Below, piece after piece: positions 26,237 through 35,087 of a stretch of DNA of 64,000 nucleotides. Position 1 is the first letter of the stretch. Each line of letters starts with the position of its first letter. The stretch comes from Alkaliphilus metalliredigens QYMF (GTDB taxonomy: Bacteria; Bacillota; Clostridia; Peptostreptococcales; Natronincolaceae): NCBI RefSeq assembly GCF_000016985.1, contig NC_009633.1, positions 4,817,539 to 4,881,538 on the forward strand, in the 5' to 3' direction. The position numbers were made by a program, and so were the translations under genes. The notes below the pieces were generated by a model. That model was not told the DNA's origin, did not search any database, and saw nothing but the letters and a program-made list of their open reading frames with translations.

Positions 26237-27056
26237 TTATAACTTTAACCTCCTCCCTATTCATAATTTTGTGAAAAGGCTGTGAAAGAGCAATGCGAGT
26301 TTCTACTAAATAGCGAGTATAATCATTTTTAGGTTCTTTAAAAATCTGATTTGCATCTCCGTACTCTACACAAGCACCACCCTTCATCACCAATACTTTT
26401 TGTGCTAACCTCTGCACAACACCTAAATCATGGGATATAAATAAGATCGCAGTGCCGGTTATACTTTGTAATAGTTCAAACTGTTCTACCACATCACGCT
26501 GATTGATAGAGTCTAAAGCAGTGGTAGGCTCATCGGCTATAATAATATCTGGCTTCATAACCATAGCAATCGCAATCATACTCCTTTGGAGCATGCCACC
26601 TGATAACTGATGAGGATATTTTTTCAGTACATCTTTTGCATCATAAATACTCATCTTATTCATAGCTTCTATCCCCATTGCCCTTGCATCCTTCTTTGAC
26701 ACCTTTAAATTCTCACAAAGGGTCTCTTCTATTTGATAACCTATAGTATAGAGAGGATCAAAAGCTGTCATTGCATCTTGTAGAATCATTGAAATGTTTT
26801 TACCTCTGATCTTTCGCATGGCACCAGAATCATTTCTTTTGATTTCTTTTCCATGAAGGAAAACAGTTCCCGTTACTTCCAGCCAAGGATTGGTCAAATT
26901 TAATATGGCCTTGCATGTCATAGACTTACCACTACCGCTTTCCCCCACAATGGCAAGACAGCTATCGGGTTCAAGAGAAAAGTTCAGATTGTGAAGGATT
27001 CTTTCCCCGTTACGCAAATCAACTACAGACAGATTCTCCACTTTCAACAAACTCAT
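26211..27056 (-). CDS. Nickel/oligopeptide-type ABC transporter ATP-binding protein (OppD/NikD-like)
   Basis: The 281-residue ATPase has Walker A GESGSGKSM (~37-45), signature LSGGMLQRSMIAIAM (~150), Walker B IIIADEPTTALD and FISHDLGVVQRLA. The C-terminus is shorter than OppD and lacks the Fe-S cysteines of the peptide systems. Start overlaps the 3' end of the permease gene by 38 bp, so translation is coupled. Confidence 0.93.
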   Translation of the reverse strand: MSLLKVENLSVVDLRNGERILHNLNFSLEPDSCLAIVGESGSGKSMTCKAILNLTNPWLEVTGTVFLHGKEIKRNDSGAMRKIRGKNISMILQDAMTAFDPLYTIGYQIEETLCENLKVSKKDARAMGIEAMNKMSIYDAKDVLKKYPHQLSGGMLQRSMIAIAMVMKPDIIIADEPTTALDSINQRDVVEQFELLQSITGTAILFISHDLGVVQRLAQKVLVMKGGACVEYGDANQIFKEPKNDYTRYLVETRIALSQPFHKIMNREEVKVINVKSSKCI

Positions 27057-27897
27057 TGTTTTTCACCCTCCTATCCATATGTTTAGGATCCATAATATCC
27101 CTCACTTTATCTCCAATAAAATTAAAAGCCGCCACCACCGCTAATATAGCGATACCAGGAGGAATCATTTTTGTGGGATGTGTAATCATAATGTTTTTGG
27201 CCTCGTTCAGCATCATGCCCCATTCCGGAGTTGGTGCCTGCACCCCTAGCCCTAAGAAAGATAATGCAGAAACACTCAATATAACTGCTCCTGTATCTAA
27301 AGAGGCTAATACCACGATTTCACCTAGAGACCCCGGTAACAAATGGTTTTTCATAATATGAAAGGGACTCCCACCCACTACCTTAGCAAAAGAAATATAG
27401 TTTTTATCCATATACTGTATCACAATGGATCTTATCATCCGAGTATACCAAGCCCACTTGGCAATAATATTAGCTATAACGATATTACCCAGTCCAGGCC
27501 CTAGCATTCCTACGATGGCCAGTATCATCACTTCACTAGGAAAAGATAGCATCACATCACATAAACGCATGATGATCTCATCTATCCACCCTCTAAAGTA
27601 CCCTGACACAAACCCCAATATTGTTCCAATAGAAATAGTGGCCAGCGTCGTCCAAATAGACATCCACACTGTAGTACGGATCCCATAGAGTAGCCGAGAG
27701 AAAATGCATCTCCCAAGCTGATCTGTACCAAAGGGATATTGTAGACTGATACCAGAAAGCTTTTCTGTAATATTTGTTTCCACAGGATCATTGGGAGCAG
27801 CTACCGGTGCTATAACTCCCAACAGAATAATCGTCACAAGGAAAAACAAACATACCCCCGCAAGCTTATCTGATTTAATTTTTTTCCAAATATACAT
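27019..27897 (-). CDS. ABC transporter permease, DppC/NikC type
   Basis: The 292-residue protein has six TM helices. The EAA loop region includes AKVVGGSPFHIMKNHLLPGS (~180-200), which contacts the ATPases. N-terminal helix is AGVCLFFLVTIILLGVIAPV. It pairs with the adjacent DppB/NikB-type permease, 1 bp away. Substrate inferred as a transition metal complex from the riboswitch. Confidence 0.93.
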   Translation of the reverse strand: MYIWKKIKSDKLAGVCLFFLVTIILLGVIAPVAAPNDPVETNITEKLSGISLQYPFGTDQLGRCIFSRLLYGIRTTVWMSIWTTLATISIGTILGFVSGYFRGWIDEIIMRLCDVMLSFPSEVMILAIVGMLGPGLGNIVIANIIAKWAWYTRMIRSIVIQYMDKNYISFAKVVGGSPFHIMKNHLLPGSLGEIVVLASLDTGAVILSVSALSFLGLGVQAPTPEWGMMLNEAKNIMITHPTKMIPPGIAILAVVAAFNFIGDKVRDIMDPKHMDRRVKNNEFVESGESVCS

Positions 27898-27898
27898 A

Positions 27899-28828
27899 CT
27901 ATGTTGTCCTCCTTATCCTAGGATCTAAGGATGCACTAATAATATCTACAATTAGATTACATACCACAAACAATAGAGCCATCATAACAATATAGGCTTG
28001 AATGATAGGATAATCTCGATTAAATATAGCACTAACACACAATCTTCCAATTCCCGGCCATGCAAAAATGTTTTCTACAATTACAGTTCCAGCTATAAGT
28101 TTAGGAATTGACATCCCTAGTGCCGTAATAGAGGATTGGATTGAATTTCTAAATATATGTTTCGTGACAGCCCAATTCTTTAAACCCCTTATACGGGTAT
28201 ACAGTACATAATTCTCATTTTTATTTTGTATCATGTTATTTCGAATCAATCGCGTATAGATGGAAATATAGCTTAAGGATAATGTAGCTGCCGGCAAAAT
28301 CACTGAGCTAAAACCACTCATCCCACTGGTAGGGAACAAGTCCAATTTTACAGCAAACAACCACATTAGTAGTAGCCCCACCCAGAAGTTAGGCATTGCC
28401 GTCCCAACAAATATGATTCCTCGTATTATTTTATCTCCTATAGAGTCTTCAAATATAGCGCATAAAATCCCTGCCACAATACTAATTCCCAAAATCATGA
28501 TCAGTGCTATTGCTGCCAAATATAGTGTAGCAGGTAATGCGCTTAGCATTTCATCTGAAACTGACTTGTTATTTATATAACTATTTCCAAAGTCAAAGCG
28601 AAGACTATTTCCCAACCAAATAATATACCTTTCAAAAAAAGGTTTGTCTAAACCTAACTCTTCCCGCATGGCTGCTACAGCTTCATCGGTAGGGGTAATT
28701 TCATTGACCCTTAGGGCAACTTCTGCCGGGTCACTGGTGTTTAAATTAATTAGCAAAAACGAAATGAAGGTTATTCCTATTAATATCGGTATAATAAATA
28801 ATATTCGGCGAATTATATAATTTCTCAT
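27899..28828 (-). CDS. ABC transporter permease, DppB/NikB type
   Basis: The 309-residue protein starts with the typical MRNYIIRRILFIIPILIGIT. It has about six helices and an EAA-type loop (TRIRGLKNWAVTKHIFRNSI). C-terminus ends DPRIRRTT as in the family. It is separated from the binding-protein gene by a strong 15-bp hairpin. Confidence 0.93.
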   Translation of the reverse strand: MRNYIIRRILFIIPILIGITFISFLLINLNTSDPAEVALRVNEITPTDEAVAAMREELGLDKPFFERYIIWLGNSLRFDFGNSYINNKSVSDEMLSALPATLYLAAIALIMILGISIVAGILCAIFEDSIGDKIIRGIIFVGTAMPNFWVGLLLMWLFAVKLDLFPTSGMSGFSSVILPAATLSLSYISIYTRLIRNNMIQNKNENYVLYTRIRGLKNWAVTKHIFRNSIQSSITALGMSIPKLIAGTVIVENIFAWPGIGRLCVSAIFNRDYPIIQAYIVMMALLFVVCNLIVDIISASLDPRIRRTT

Positions 28829-28869
28829 TGATTGCCCCCCTTACTAATTCAGATCTAAACATCATCTTT

Positions 28870-28902
28870 TACATAGGATTCCTTACCTAGTAAGGAATCC
28901 TA
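28870..28902 (-). promoter_or_regulatory. Intra-operon stem-loop after the binding-protein gene
   Basis: A perfect 15-bp stem (28870-28884 with 28888-28902) has a 3-base loop and no T run after it. Probably it protects the binding-protein mRNA and lowers read-through to the permeases. Confidence 0.6.
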
Positions 28903-28911
28903 TGTTTAGCT

Positions 28912-30513
28912 TTATTGCTGAAAATACATGTTTTCAAAAGGTATCTCATATTGGGATGTATTAAAACCAACACCTCTTAATGAAGGTTCATATACCGCTT
29001 TTGTTCTAGAATAAGTTAGTGGTATGTATACACTGGCATCGTGGATATAAGTTAGTATCTCATTGTACATTTCCTGTCGTGTATTTTCGTCGGTTTCTAT
29101 CATAACATTTCCAATCATTTCATCTAGCCACGCTTTTTTTTCAAGTCCTACTTGAGCCTGATAGTCACCATGGGCTGGGATTCTCCATGAAGATACGTAG
29201 GATTGAGGGTCGTAGGGAATACCCCAAGATAAGGAATATTGAAGGTCAAAATCTCCTGTTTTTTGTCGATCTAAGAAGGCTTGTTTTTCTTCACCAACTA
29301 TTTTCAAGTTTACACCTGCATTTTTTAAATTATCTTGCATATACTCACTGATCATACGTTCTTGACTATTATCGGAATTGTAATAAATAGTGATTTCCAT
29401 TTTAGCACCATCCTTGTACCGATAACCATCATTACCTAAAGTCCAACCGGCTGCATCTAAAAGTTTTGATGCCTTATCTATATCATAGGACCTTTTTTCC
29501 AAGTCTACATTGCAATAGGCAACAGTAGGAGACAGTACGGTATCTGCTACGGATTCCGAACCATTAAGTATACCCTCGGCGATGCCTTCTTTATCTATGG
29601 CGTATTGCAAGGCTTCTCTTACCTTGATATCTCCTGTAATCTCTTTATTTGAATTTAATAGGATGGCCCTAGAAGCTATGGGCTCACTCATTACAGTAAC
29701 ATATTTCCCCCTATCTTCTAAAGCCTTAAAGGAATCTAAATCAACCATGTCTCCATCAGCTCCAAATAATAGGTCAATCTCTCCCTTTTCAAGGGCAAGA
29801 AGTATGGTTTGATGATCCGGCATAACTTGCCATTTAACGGCATTAAGCTTTGCTTTTTCACCCCAGTAGGATTCATTGGCAGTAAATATTGCATACTGAT
29901 TTTCTTTATGCTCACTAAGCACCCAAGGACCTGTTCCAATGTAACCATTTACTCCTTCTTTCGTGTTGCCATCAATAAAGGAGTTAGGCGATATAAATCT
30001 AAAGGGTCTCGTTAATGCCAATTCGCTAAGGGTAGGATAATAAGCATTTTTTAGGACTAAATCAATGGTAAAGTCATCTATAATATCCACATGATCGATT
30101 TGATTTACTAGCTCTAACCATGCATGTCTTTCGAAATTATTCATGACGGCATCGATATTCATCTTAGCTGCTGCTGCATTGAACACCTCTCCGTCAGTAA
30201 ATTTCACATCTTCCCTCAATTTGAAGGTATAGGTCTTCCCATCCTCTGATATCTCCCAATTTTCAGCTAACCAAGGTTTTACCCCCTCGTCTGTATTTAT
30301 TACTAAGGATTCAAAAACCATATTTTGTGCTGCCATTTCTCCAGAGTAGGTATGGGGGTTAATATCCCTTATATCCTTGGTACTGGCGTATACCAGCTGT
30401 GTTTTTTCTTCACCAATATCTCCACTTGCTTGTGTTGTCGCTGTATTACAGCCTACCATAGAAAAACTTAATGCTAAAACCAATATCATCACTACTATTT
30501 TATTGCATTTCAT
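28912..30513 (-). CDS. ABC transporter substrate-binding lipoprotein, NikA/DppA family
   Basis: The 533-residue protein has a lipobox SMVGC (Cys ~22). It carries the SBP family 5 pattern AENWEISEDGKTYTFKLRED and DVKFTDGEVFNAAAAK. The His/Asn-rich region (NPHTYSGEMAAQNMV) fits the NikA clade, which binds nickel or cobalt complexes. The gene follows a cobalamin riboswitch with a terminator, so I infer cobalt uptake that is shut off by B12. GAGGAGG precedes the ATG. Confidence 0.92.
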   Translation of the reverse strand: MKCNKIVVMILVLALSFSMVGCNTATTQASGDIGEEKTQLVYASTKDIRDINPHTYSGEMAAQNMVFESLVINTDEGVKPWLAENWEISEDGKTYTFKLREDVKFTDGEVFNAAAAKMNIDAVMNNFERHAWLELVNQIDHVDIIDDFTIDLVLKNAYYPTLSELALTRPFRFISPNSFIDGNTKEGVNGYIGTGPWVLSEHKENQYAIFTANESYWGEKAKLNAVKWQVMPDHQTILLALEKGEIDLLFGADGDMVDLDSFKALEDRGKYVTVMSEPIASRAILLNSNKEITGDIKVREALQYAIDKEGIAEGILNGSESVADTVLSPTVAYCNVDLEKRSYDIDKASKLLDAAGWTLGNDGYRYKDGAKMEITIYYNSDNSQERMISEYMQDNLKNAGVNLKIVGEEKQAFLDRQKTGDFDLQYSLSWGIPYDPQSYVSSWRIPAHGDYQAQVGLEKKAWLDEMIGNVMIETDENTRQEMYNEILTYIHDASVYIPLTYSRTKAVYEPSLRGVGFNTSQYEIPFENMYFQQ

Positions 30514-30613
30514 TGCTTTTCCTCCTCCTAATTTAAAATAGATCTAATATTATAACTCTTATCAACTGAAGATTTCACCAGTACAGTTGCTGTTATTAAC
30601 AAATTTCTGCAAC

Positions 30614-30643
30614 AAAAAATCTCCTTAACTACATAAGGAGATC
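30614..30643 (-). terminator. Riboswitch-controlled terminator
   Basis: On the minus strand ATCTCCTTA and TAAGGAGAT form a 9-bp stem followed by TTTTTT, between the cobalamin aptamer and the binding-protein gene. Confidence 0.85.
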
Positions 30644-30711
30644 ATTGGTAAAATAACCTGTATTTTATCAAAACATACCCCCCTATCCTCCGTAGAGTTG
30701 TGATTTATAAT

Positions 30712-30880
30712 AATAGGCAGGTCTTCTGACTCAAGTATCATCACAGTGCAAAGCCTTCCCATATCAACAGTGGCATATTTTGCACTACTACTCTTTTACA
30801 GCGGCGGGACCGTACAGGATTTACACCTGTTTCCCTTTTAATTGAAGGCTCAACTTCCTTGATCCTTCAAACCTATTATC
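30712..30880 (-). promoter_or_regulatory. Cobalamin (B12) riboswitch
   Basis: The minus strand shows the conserved blocks in order: GGGAAACAGGTG, AATCCTGTACGGTCCCGCCG, CTGTAA, GGGAAGG, GATGA and the 3' part AGTCAGAAGACCTGCCTAT. This is a full B12 aptamer. It controls the ABC importer through the downstream terminator. Confidence 0.96.
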
Positions 30881-30907
30881 GTAGAATATTAGATTTTTAA
30901 CAATTTC

Positions 30908-30936
30908 AGTATATATTGTATATTGTTTCCTGTCAA
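30908..30936 (-). promoter_or_regulatory. Sigma-A promoter of the riboswitch operon
   Basis: On the minus strand TTGACA (30931-30936), a 17-bp spacer and TATACT (30908-30913). It lies about 30 bp upstream of the aptamer. Confidence 0.85.
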
Positions 30937-30964
30937 GAAATCAAGGGGACGGTTCTGTTGATTA

Positions 30965-31013
30965 AATACAGAAGGTAATGGGACAATGATTCAATTCATC
31001 GTCCCATTACCTT
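30965..31013 (+). repeat. Palindromic terminator repeat, copy 2
   Basis: It matches 20649-20697 with one visible mismatch. Here it stands between a minus-strand promoter and the plus-strand MFS gene with no gene end to terminate, and is preceded by a GGGGACGGTTC motif. This suggests a mobile or duplicated repeat. Confidence 0.85.
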
Positions 31014-31144
31014 CTCTTATTTTTTGACGACCTTCAGCTCATTTTATATGTAAAAGACTTTGAGTTTATGTCATAATGGAAGTAATACTTTATCTATATC
31101 ATCGTATTTTATTTGTTTCTGGAACTTAAGAGGAGGTTACACTT

Positions 31145-32320
31145 TTGGAATCAAAAAAAATGATAAATCTGTCATTCCTGTTTATTGTTAATTTTTTAGT
31201 CATGGTCATCTTTAATTCAACTTTCACTTTACTTCCACTCTATATACTAAAACTTGGTGGCACTGAGTTTCACTCGGGTCTTCAGACCGCCTTGTTTTTT
31301 ATTACTGCTATTTGTCTGCGCTTCTATTTCGGACCCTTGGCAGATCGTGTTGGCCGCAAAATTCCCTTACTCATAGGAACTGCCTGCTTTGCTCTAACCT
31401 CATTATTATTTTATTATAGCAATAGCCTCTGGTTATTGACTTTAGCCCGTATGCTTCAGGCCCTTGGCCTATCTGCTTTTCTATCTAGTTCAATTTCTGC
31501 TGTTGCTGATATGGCTCCAGTAAATAAAGTGGGTACTTATATGGGGGTTTACAGATTGATCGGCGCCTTTGCTTTATTGGTGGGTCCCGCTACTTCATCC
31601 TTCATTATGAATCAATTTAGCTTTGGATTTTGGTTTATGACTTGTTTTTTATTTGGTCTTATTGCTCTCATTCTTCTATTTAAAACTCAATTTGTAGAAA
31701 TCACTCAATCTACAAATTTAAGGATTTCTAATTCCATGTTATCAGTTTTGCTTGATAAAAAATATTGGGCGATCTACTTAGGCATAGGATTAACTGCAAC
31801 CTCCTTTGGCGCCTTACTTTCCTTTGTGACACTTTACATTTCCAGAGTGACCGAAATCAGTAACCCTGGTATTTATTTTACTTTTTTTGGAATTGCTAGC
31901 ATTTTCTCCACTCTTATCTCAGGACATCTATCTGATCGTTGGGGACGTTCAATGGTGGCCTGGCCAGCCATAGGCCTTCTAGGTTTGGGTGTTTCCATAC
32001 TGTACTACCTAGATTCCGGTCAATATACGATTTTAATCATTAGCAGCCTGCTAACTGGTATCGGGTTTAATGGTGGTATTTCTGTCTTGTCTGCTTGGTT
32101 GGTTGATTTATCCCCCGTCAGCACAAGAGCCACTGTATTATCTGTACAAGAGAGTATCATTGATTTTTCCATTGGTCTCATTGCTCTTGCACTTGGTTCT
32201 TTAAGTAGCTCAATTGATTTTTCCATTTCTTTCCTATTCACTGGGCTGATTGTTGTGGTCTTTGCCATTTCATTGATTATTAGAACCAATGCCTCTTCTG
32301 CGACTACCCTTAGAGGTTAA
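31145..32320 (+). CDS. MFS transporter
   Basis: The 391-residue protein has twelve hydrophobic helices. The MFS loop 2-3 motif is present (FGPLADRVGRKIPLL, ~60-75), and the second half repeats it (SGHLSDRWGRS, ~255-265). It resembles YfkF/AraJ-like drug or sugar exporters. Start is TTG at 31145, 8 nt after AGGAGG. It is monocistronic with a strong terminator at 32419-32460. Confidence 0.92.
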   Translation: MESKKMINLSFLFIVNFLVMVIFNSTFTLLPLYILKLGGTEFHSGLQTALFFITAICLRFYFGPLADRVGRKIPLLIGTACFALTSLLFYYSNSLWLLTLARMLQALGLSAFLSSSISAVADMAPVNKVGTYMGVYRLIGAFALLVGPATSSFIMNQFSFGFWFMTCFLFGLIALILLFKTQFVEITQSTNLRISNSMLSVLLDKKYWAIYLGIGLTATSFGALLSFVTLYISRVTEISNPGIYFTFFGIASIFSTLISGHLSDRWGRSMVAWPAIGLLGLGVSILYYLDSGQYTILIISSLLTGIGFNGGISVLSAWLVDLSPVSTRATVLSVQESIIDFSIGLIALALGSLSSSIDFSISFLFTGLIVVVFAISLIIRTNASSATTLRG

Positions 32321-32418
32321 AATAATGAGATTACTTTATCCTCTATGAGCTCTAGGGTTCTAATTAATTATCCTAGGCCCGTTACCCTTTTAAAATATGT
32401 AAAATATATTTTTACTTT

Positions 32419-32460
32419 AAAAAAGAGAAATCCTAAAATGAAAGAGGATTTCTCTTTTTT
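32419..32460. terminator. Terminator after the MFS gene
   Basis: AAAAAGAGAAATCCT pairs with AGGATTTCTCTTTTT and a T run follows. Confidence 0.85.
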
Positions 32461-32532
32461 TAAATAGTTGATATAGATAAGAAGCGTGACATTGCTTATC
32501 CATATCATAACATATTAACAAATGGTTACTAA

Positions 32533-33462
32533 CTACTCTGGTAAAAGTGGCAAATTACATGACCTAACTCTAGAGGGATATGGAATCACCTGATTGTATG
32601 GATGGGGATGTAACCTCGCATTTAAATCCTGTGTTGAAGGTCTATCAATCCCATTGTTATTCCCATCAAGCTGACACTTTAATATATCTACAATCAGCAT
32701 TCCAATCTGCCTTCCAAGTCTTAGTCCTTCGTTTAAATCCGATGGAAAGTGTACGCCTCCATATAGGCGTGAAATAGAGTTCTCTTGGGCTAATTCTTTT
32801 AAACGCTCAGCTTCTGGAGGGAAAAAATAACTTAGGATGACTTCAGCTGTTCCCGATATAACAGAGTGTCCTGATGGATAAGCTGGAAATTTTGGAGTAC
32901 AAATTGCTGTAATCAGTTTTGAATCCAATTGATTTGGACGGGGAACGTCCCAAAGGTATTTATAGAACCAAGTGATGACAAGTGCATCGCTCATTCCCGC
33001 CTGAACTGCTGCAATTACACGAGCAGATTGAGCTGGACTAAGGTTATAGGTATCTACCAACCGATCTATGATAGGGGTCCATTGCTTTGTAGGTGGCCCG
33101 TCTCCCCAGTATTCTGCAATTTTCCTTTGATCACATGTAATATTCTTTAGTACACGCTTGACAATCGATAGCTCTTTACAGAAATCGATATTGTCTGGAT
33201 GTTGTATTGTAAGTCTAATCATTTTTCCATCTAGTGTCGTAAATCTCCCAGTTCTACTTCTTTTCATGAAGTACAAGGGCCATGAACCAGCGGCTGGGTC
33301 AATTCCTATGGGCTTTCGTGTTTCTCCAGCATAAGGCAAGCAGGACCATTTCTTGTGAGCCTTTTTATGGACTTTACCTTTGTTTGGCTTATTTATCTTT
33401 ATGTTTTTGTTATGAAATCTTAGATATTCTACTGCTATGTTAGAGCGTATCACGATCTTCAT
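32533..33462 (-). CDS. Vanadium-dependent haloperoxidase / PAP2-superfamily protein
   Basis: The 309-residue protein has all three PAP2/haloperoxidase motifs: KYLWDVPRP (Lys-x6-Arg-Pro, ~180), YPSGHS (~205) and SRLYGGVHFPSD (Ser-Arg-x5-His-x3-Asp, ~245). In the family these bind vanadate or phosphate. The soluble all-helical form without TM segments and its PSGHS context favour the vanadium chloroperoxidase-like clade over lipid phosphatases. In an anaerobe it may act as an acid phosphatase. N-terminal ~60 residues are basic. GGGGG precedes the ATG. Confidence 0.85.
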   Translation of the reverse strand: MKIVIRSNIAVEYLRFHNKNIKINKPNKGKVHKKAHKKWSCLPYAGETRKPIGIDPAAGSWPLYFMKRSRTGRFTTLDGKMIRLTIQHPDNIDFCKELSIVKRVLKNITCDQRKIAEYWGDGPPTKQWTPIIDRLVDTYNLSPAQSARVIAAVQAGMSDALVITWFYKYLWDVPRPNQLDSKLITAICTPKFPAYPSGHSVISGTAEVILSYFFPPEAERLKELAQENSISRLYGGVHFPSDLNEGLRLGRQIGMLIVDILKCQLDGNNNGIDRPSTQDLNARLHPHPYNQVIPYPSRVRSCNLPLLPE

Positions 33463-33557
33463 AATTATCCCCCATCACTACATAATATTGATTATTACAT
33501 TATATGAAGGGAAATTGTCTATGTTACTTGAAATATATAAGTCACTGAAGGACTTTT

Positions 33558-34424
33558 TTAGATGTCCCTTGAAACCACAAGTCTAATCTGGTTTCCCGAA
33601 GGATCCTCAGTGATGAATACACCTTCTTCCTTTTTTACCTGATAATTAAGATCCCTTAGTTTCTTTATGACTTTTTCCCTAGCTTCATCACTAGGAAACA
33701 CAACAGAAAATGAACTCATGCCCACACTATTTTCCGAAGGCGCAGGAGCGCCTATTCCGTTCCAGATATTTGTTCCTATATGATGATGATACTCGCCTGT
33801 AGAGAAAAAGACTGCATTCCTTGGAATTCGCATTACCACATCAAATCCCATACCCTGATGATAAAATGCTTCTGTTTTTTCTAGCTCTGACACACTTAAA
33901 TGTATGTGTCCAATCAGTGCTTCAGAGGGGATTCCTTTCCATTCTTTATCTTCAGCTTCCGCTAACAGGCCTTTTATATCCAATGCCTTTCCTTCTGCTG
34001 GCAACACTCCATTCTCCCATTTCCATGTGGAAGGTGGCGTGTCTGCATATATTTCGATTCCATTTCCATCGGGATCCTCTAAATAAATGGCTTCACTAAT
34101 ACCATGATGAGATCCTCCCTGTAATGGATAACTTATTTCTCTTAGTTTCTTTATTATGGTTCCTAAATCAGCCCGGCTCGGTAACAGGATTGCAAAATGA
34201 TATAGCCCTGTTGTTTGTGATTCCTTTGAAATTATATCTTCAGGCTGCTCAATTTTAATGAGGGGGAGCTTACCATCTGCTGTGAGCGTGATCTTTCCTT
34301 CATGATTTTCTAATATAGTAAATCCAAGAACTCCTTGGTAAAAGTTAAGTGTTCTCTCTAAGTCCCCCACTTTAATGTCCACTTGACCAACAAAGGTATT
34401 GGGTGGTCGATGATATTTTGACAT
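33558..34424 (-). CDS. Catechol-2,3-dioxygenase-like VOC protein (CatE/YfiE type)
   Basis: The 288-residue protein has two tandem glyoxalase/bleomycin folds: the first near residues 8-130 (VDIKVGDLERTLNFYQGVLG) and the second from ~165 (GHIHLSVSELEKTEAFYHQG). Metal-ligand His residues are in each half (GLYHFAILLPSR; HHHIGTNIWNG) and Glu at IEIYA. B. subtilis CatE is the closest recalled homologue and detoxifies catechol. Strong AAAGGAGG precedes the ATG. Confidence 0.85.
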   Translation of the reverse strand: MSKYHRPPNTFVGQVDIKVGDLERTLNFYQGVLGFTILENHEGKITLTADGKLPLIKIEQPEDIISKESQTTGLYHFAILLPSRADLGTIIKKLREISYPLQGGSHHGISEAIYLEDPDGNGIEIYADTPPSTWKWENGVLPAEGKALDIKGLLAEAEDKEWKGIPSEALIGHIHLSVSELEKTEAFYHQGMGFDVVMRIPRNAVFFSTGEYHHHIGTNIWNGIGAPAPSENSVGMSSFSVVFPSDEAREKVIKKLRDLNYQVKKEEGVFITEDPSGNQIRLVVSRDI

Positions 34425-34499
34425 AATTCACTGCCTCCTTTAAGCCACATAGTGTTTATCTATATAATACCAACTTAAAGATTCCATTAAACTGTCAAG

Positions 34500-34946
34500 T
34501 CATGATCTAATTTTATAATAATCCATGATTGATGTCTCCATGAAGCCACAGGACTTATAAAAATTCAGGGCATTGGCATTTTCAGCAGCCACTTGGAGCA
34601 TCACTTCACCTGCATTGGCTTCTTTTAGCTTTTCTATAGCCATCATTAGAATTGCTCGTCCAAATCCTTTTCCTCTATACTCAGGTAATACACCTAGACC
34701 ATATATTCCACCAATTTTAGTACTCAATTGAAGATTGACTTTTCCAATAATCTGTTGATCTTTTTCTGCCAAGTAGATCGTCATCCCCCTCTTTTCTTCC
34801 TCTTCTGGTAGTATCAAACCTTCATTTAGATGAGATGCTTTTAAAATATGACAAAATTCATCGCTGAATCGGAGTACAAGCAAAATGCTGAGCAAACCGG
34901 AAGTATGGGTTAGAATCATAATTAATCCATGTGAGAAATTAGCCAT
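34500..34946 (-). CDS. GNAT N-acetyltransferase, probably N-terminally shortened
   Basis: From ~residue 54 the protein is a standard GNAT core (IYLAEKDQQIIGKVNLQ, LGVLPEYRGKGFGRAILM for acetyl-CoA binding, NALNFYKSCGFM). The first ~50 residues are unlike the family and hydrophobic in places. Related proteins are often ~280 aa with two GNAT-like halves, so this may be the surviving C-terminal half. The ATG lies only about 12 bp after a TTGACA-N15-TAGAAT-like element. Substrate unknown. Confidence 0.7.
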   Translation of the reverse strand: MANFSHGLIMILTHTSGLLSILLVLRFSDEFCHILKASHLNEGLILPEEEEKRGMTIYLAEKDQQIIGKVNLQLSTKIGGIYGLGVLPEYRGKGFGRAILMMAIEKLKEANAGEVMLQVAAENANALNFYKSCGFMETSIMDYYKIRS

Positions 34947-35007
34947 TACTTATTCTACTATGATATTTATTCTGTCAATTCTATTATACGATTTAATGGC
35001 AAAATTA

Positions 35008-35047
35008 AAAAGCTCCCCTCTGGTTTTGTTTACCAGAAAGGAGCTTT
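35008..35047 (-). terminator. Terminator of the mocR gene
   Basis: On the minus strand AAAGCTCC-CTGG pairs with CCAG-GGAGCTTTTTAA; the T run follows. Confidence 0.75.
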
Positions 35048-35087
35048 AGGTTCTAATATCCTTAGACTAGAATAAACCTTGTAGATT

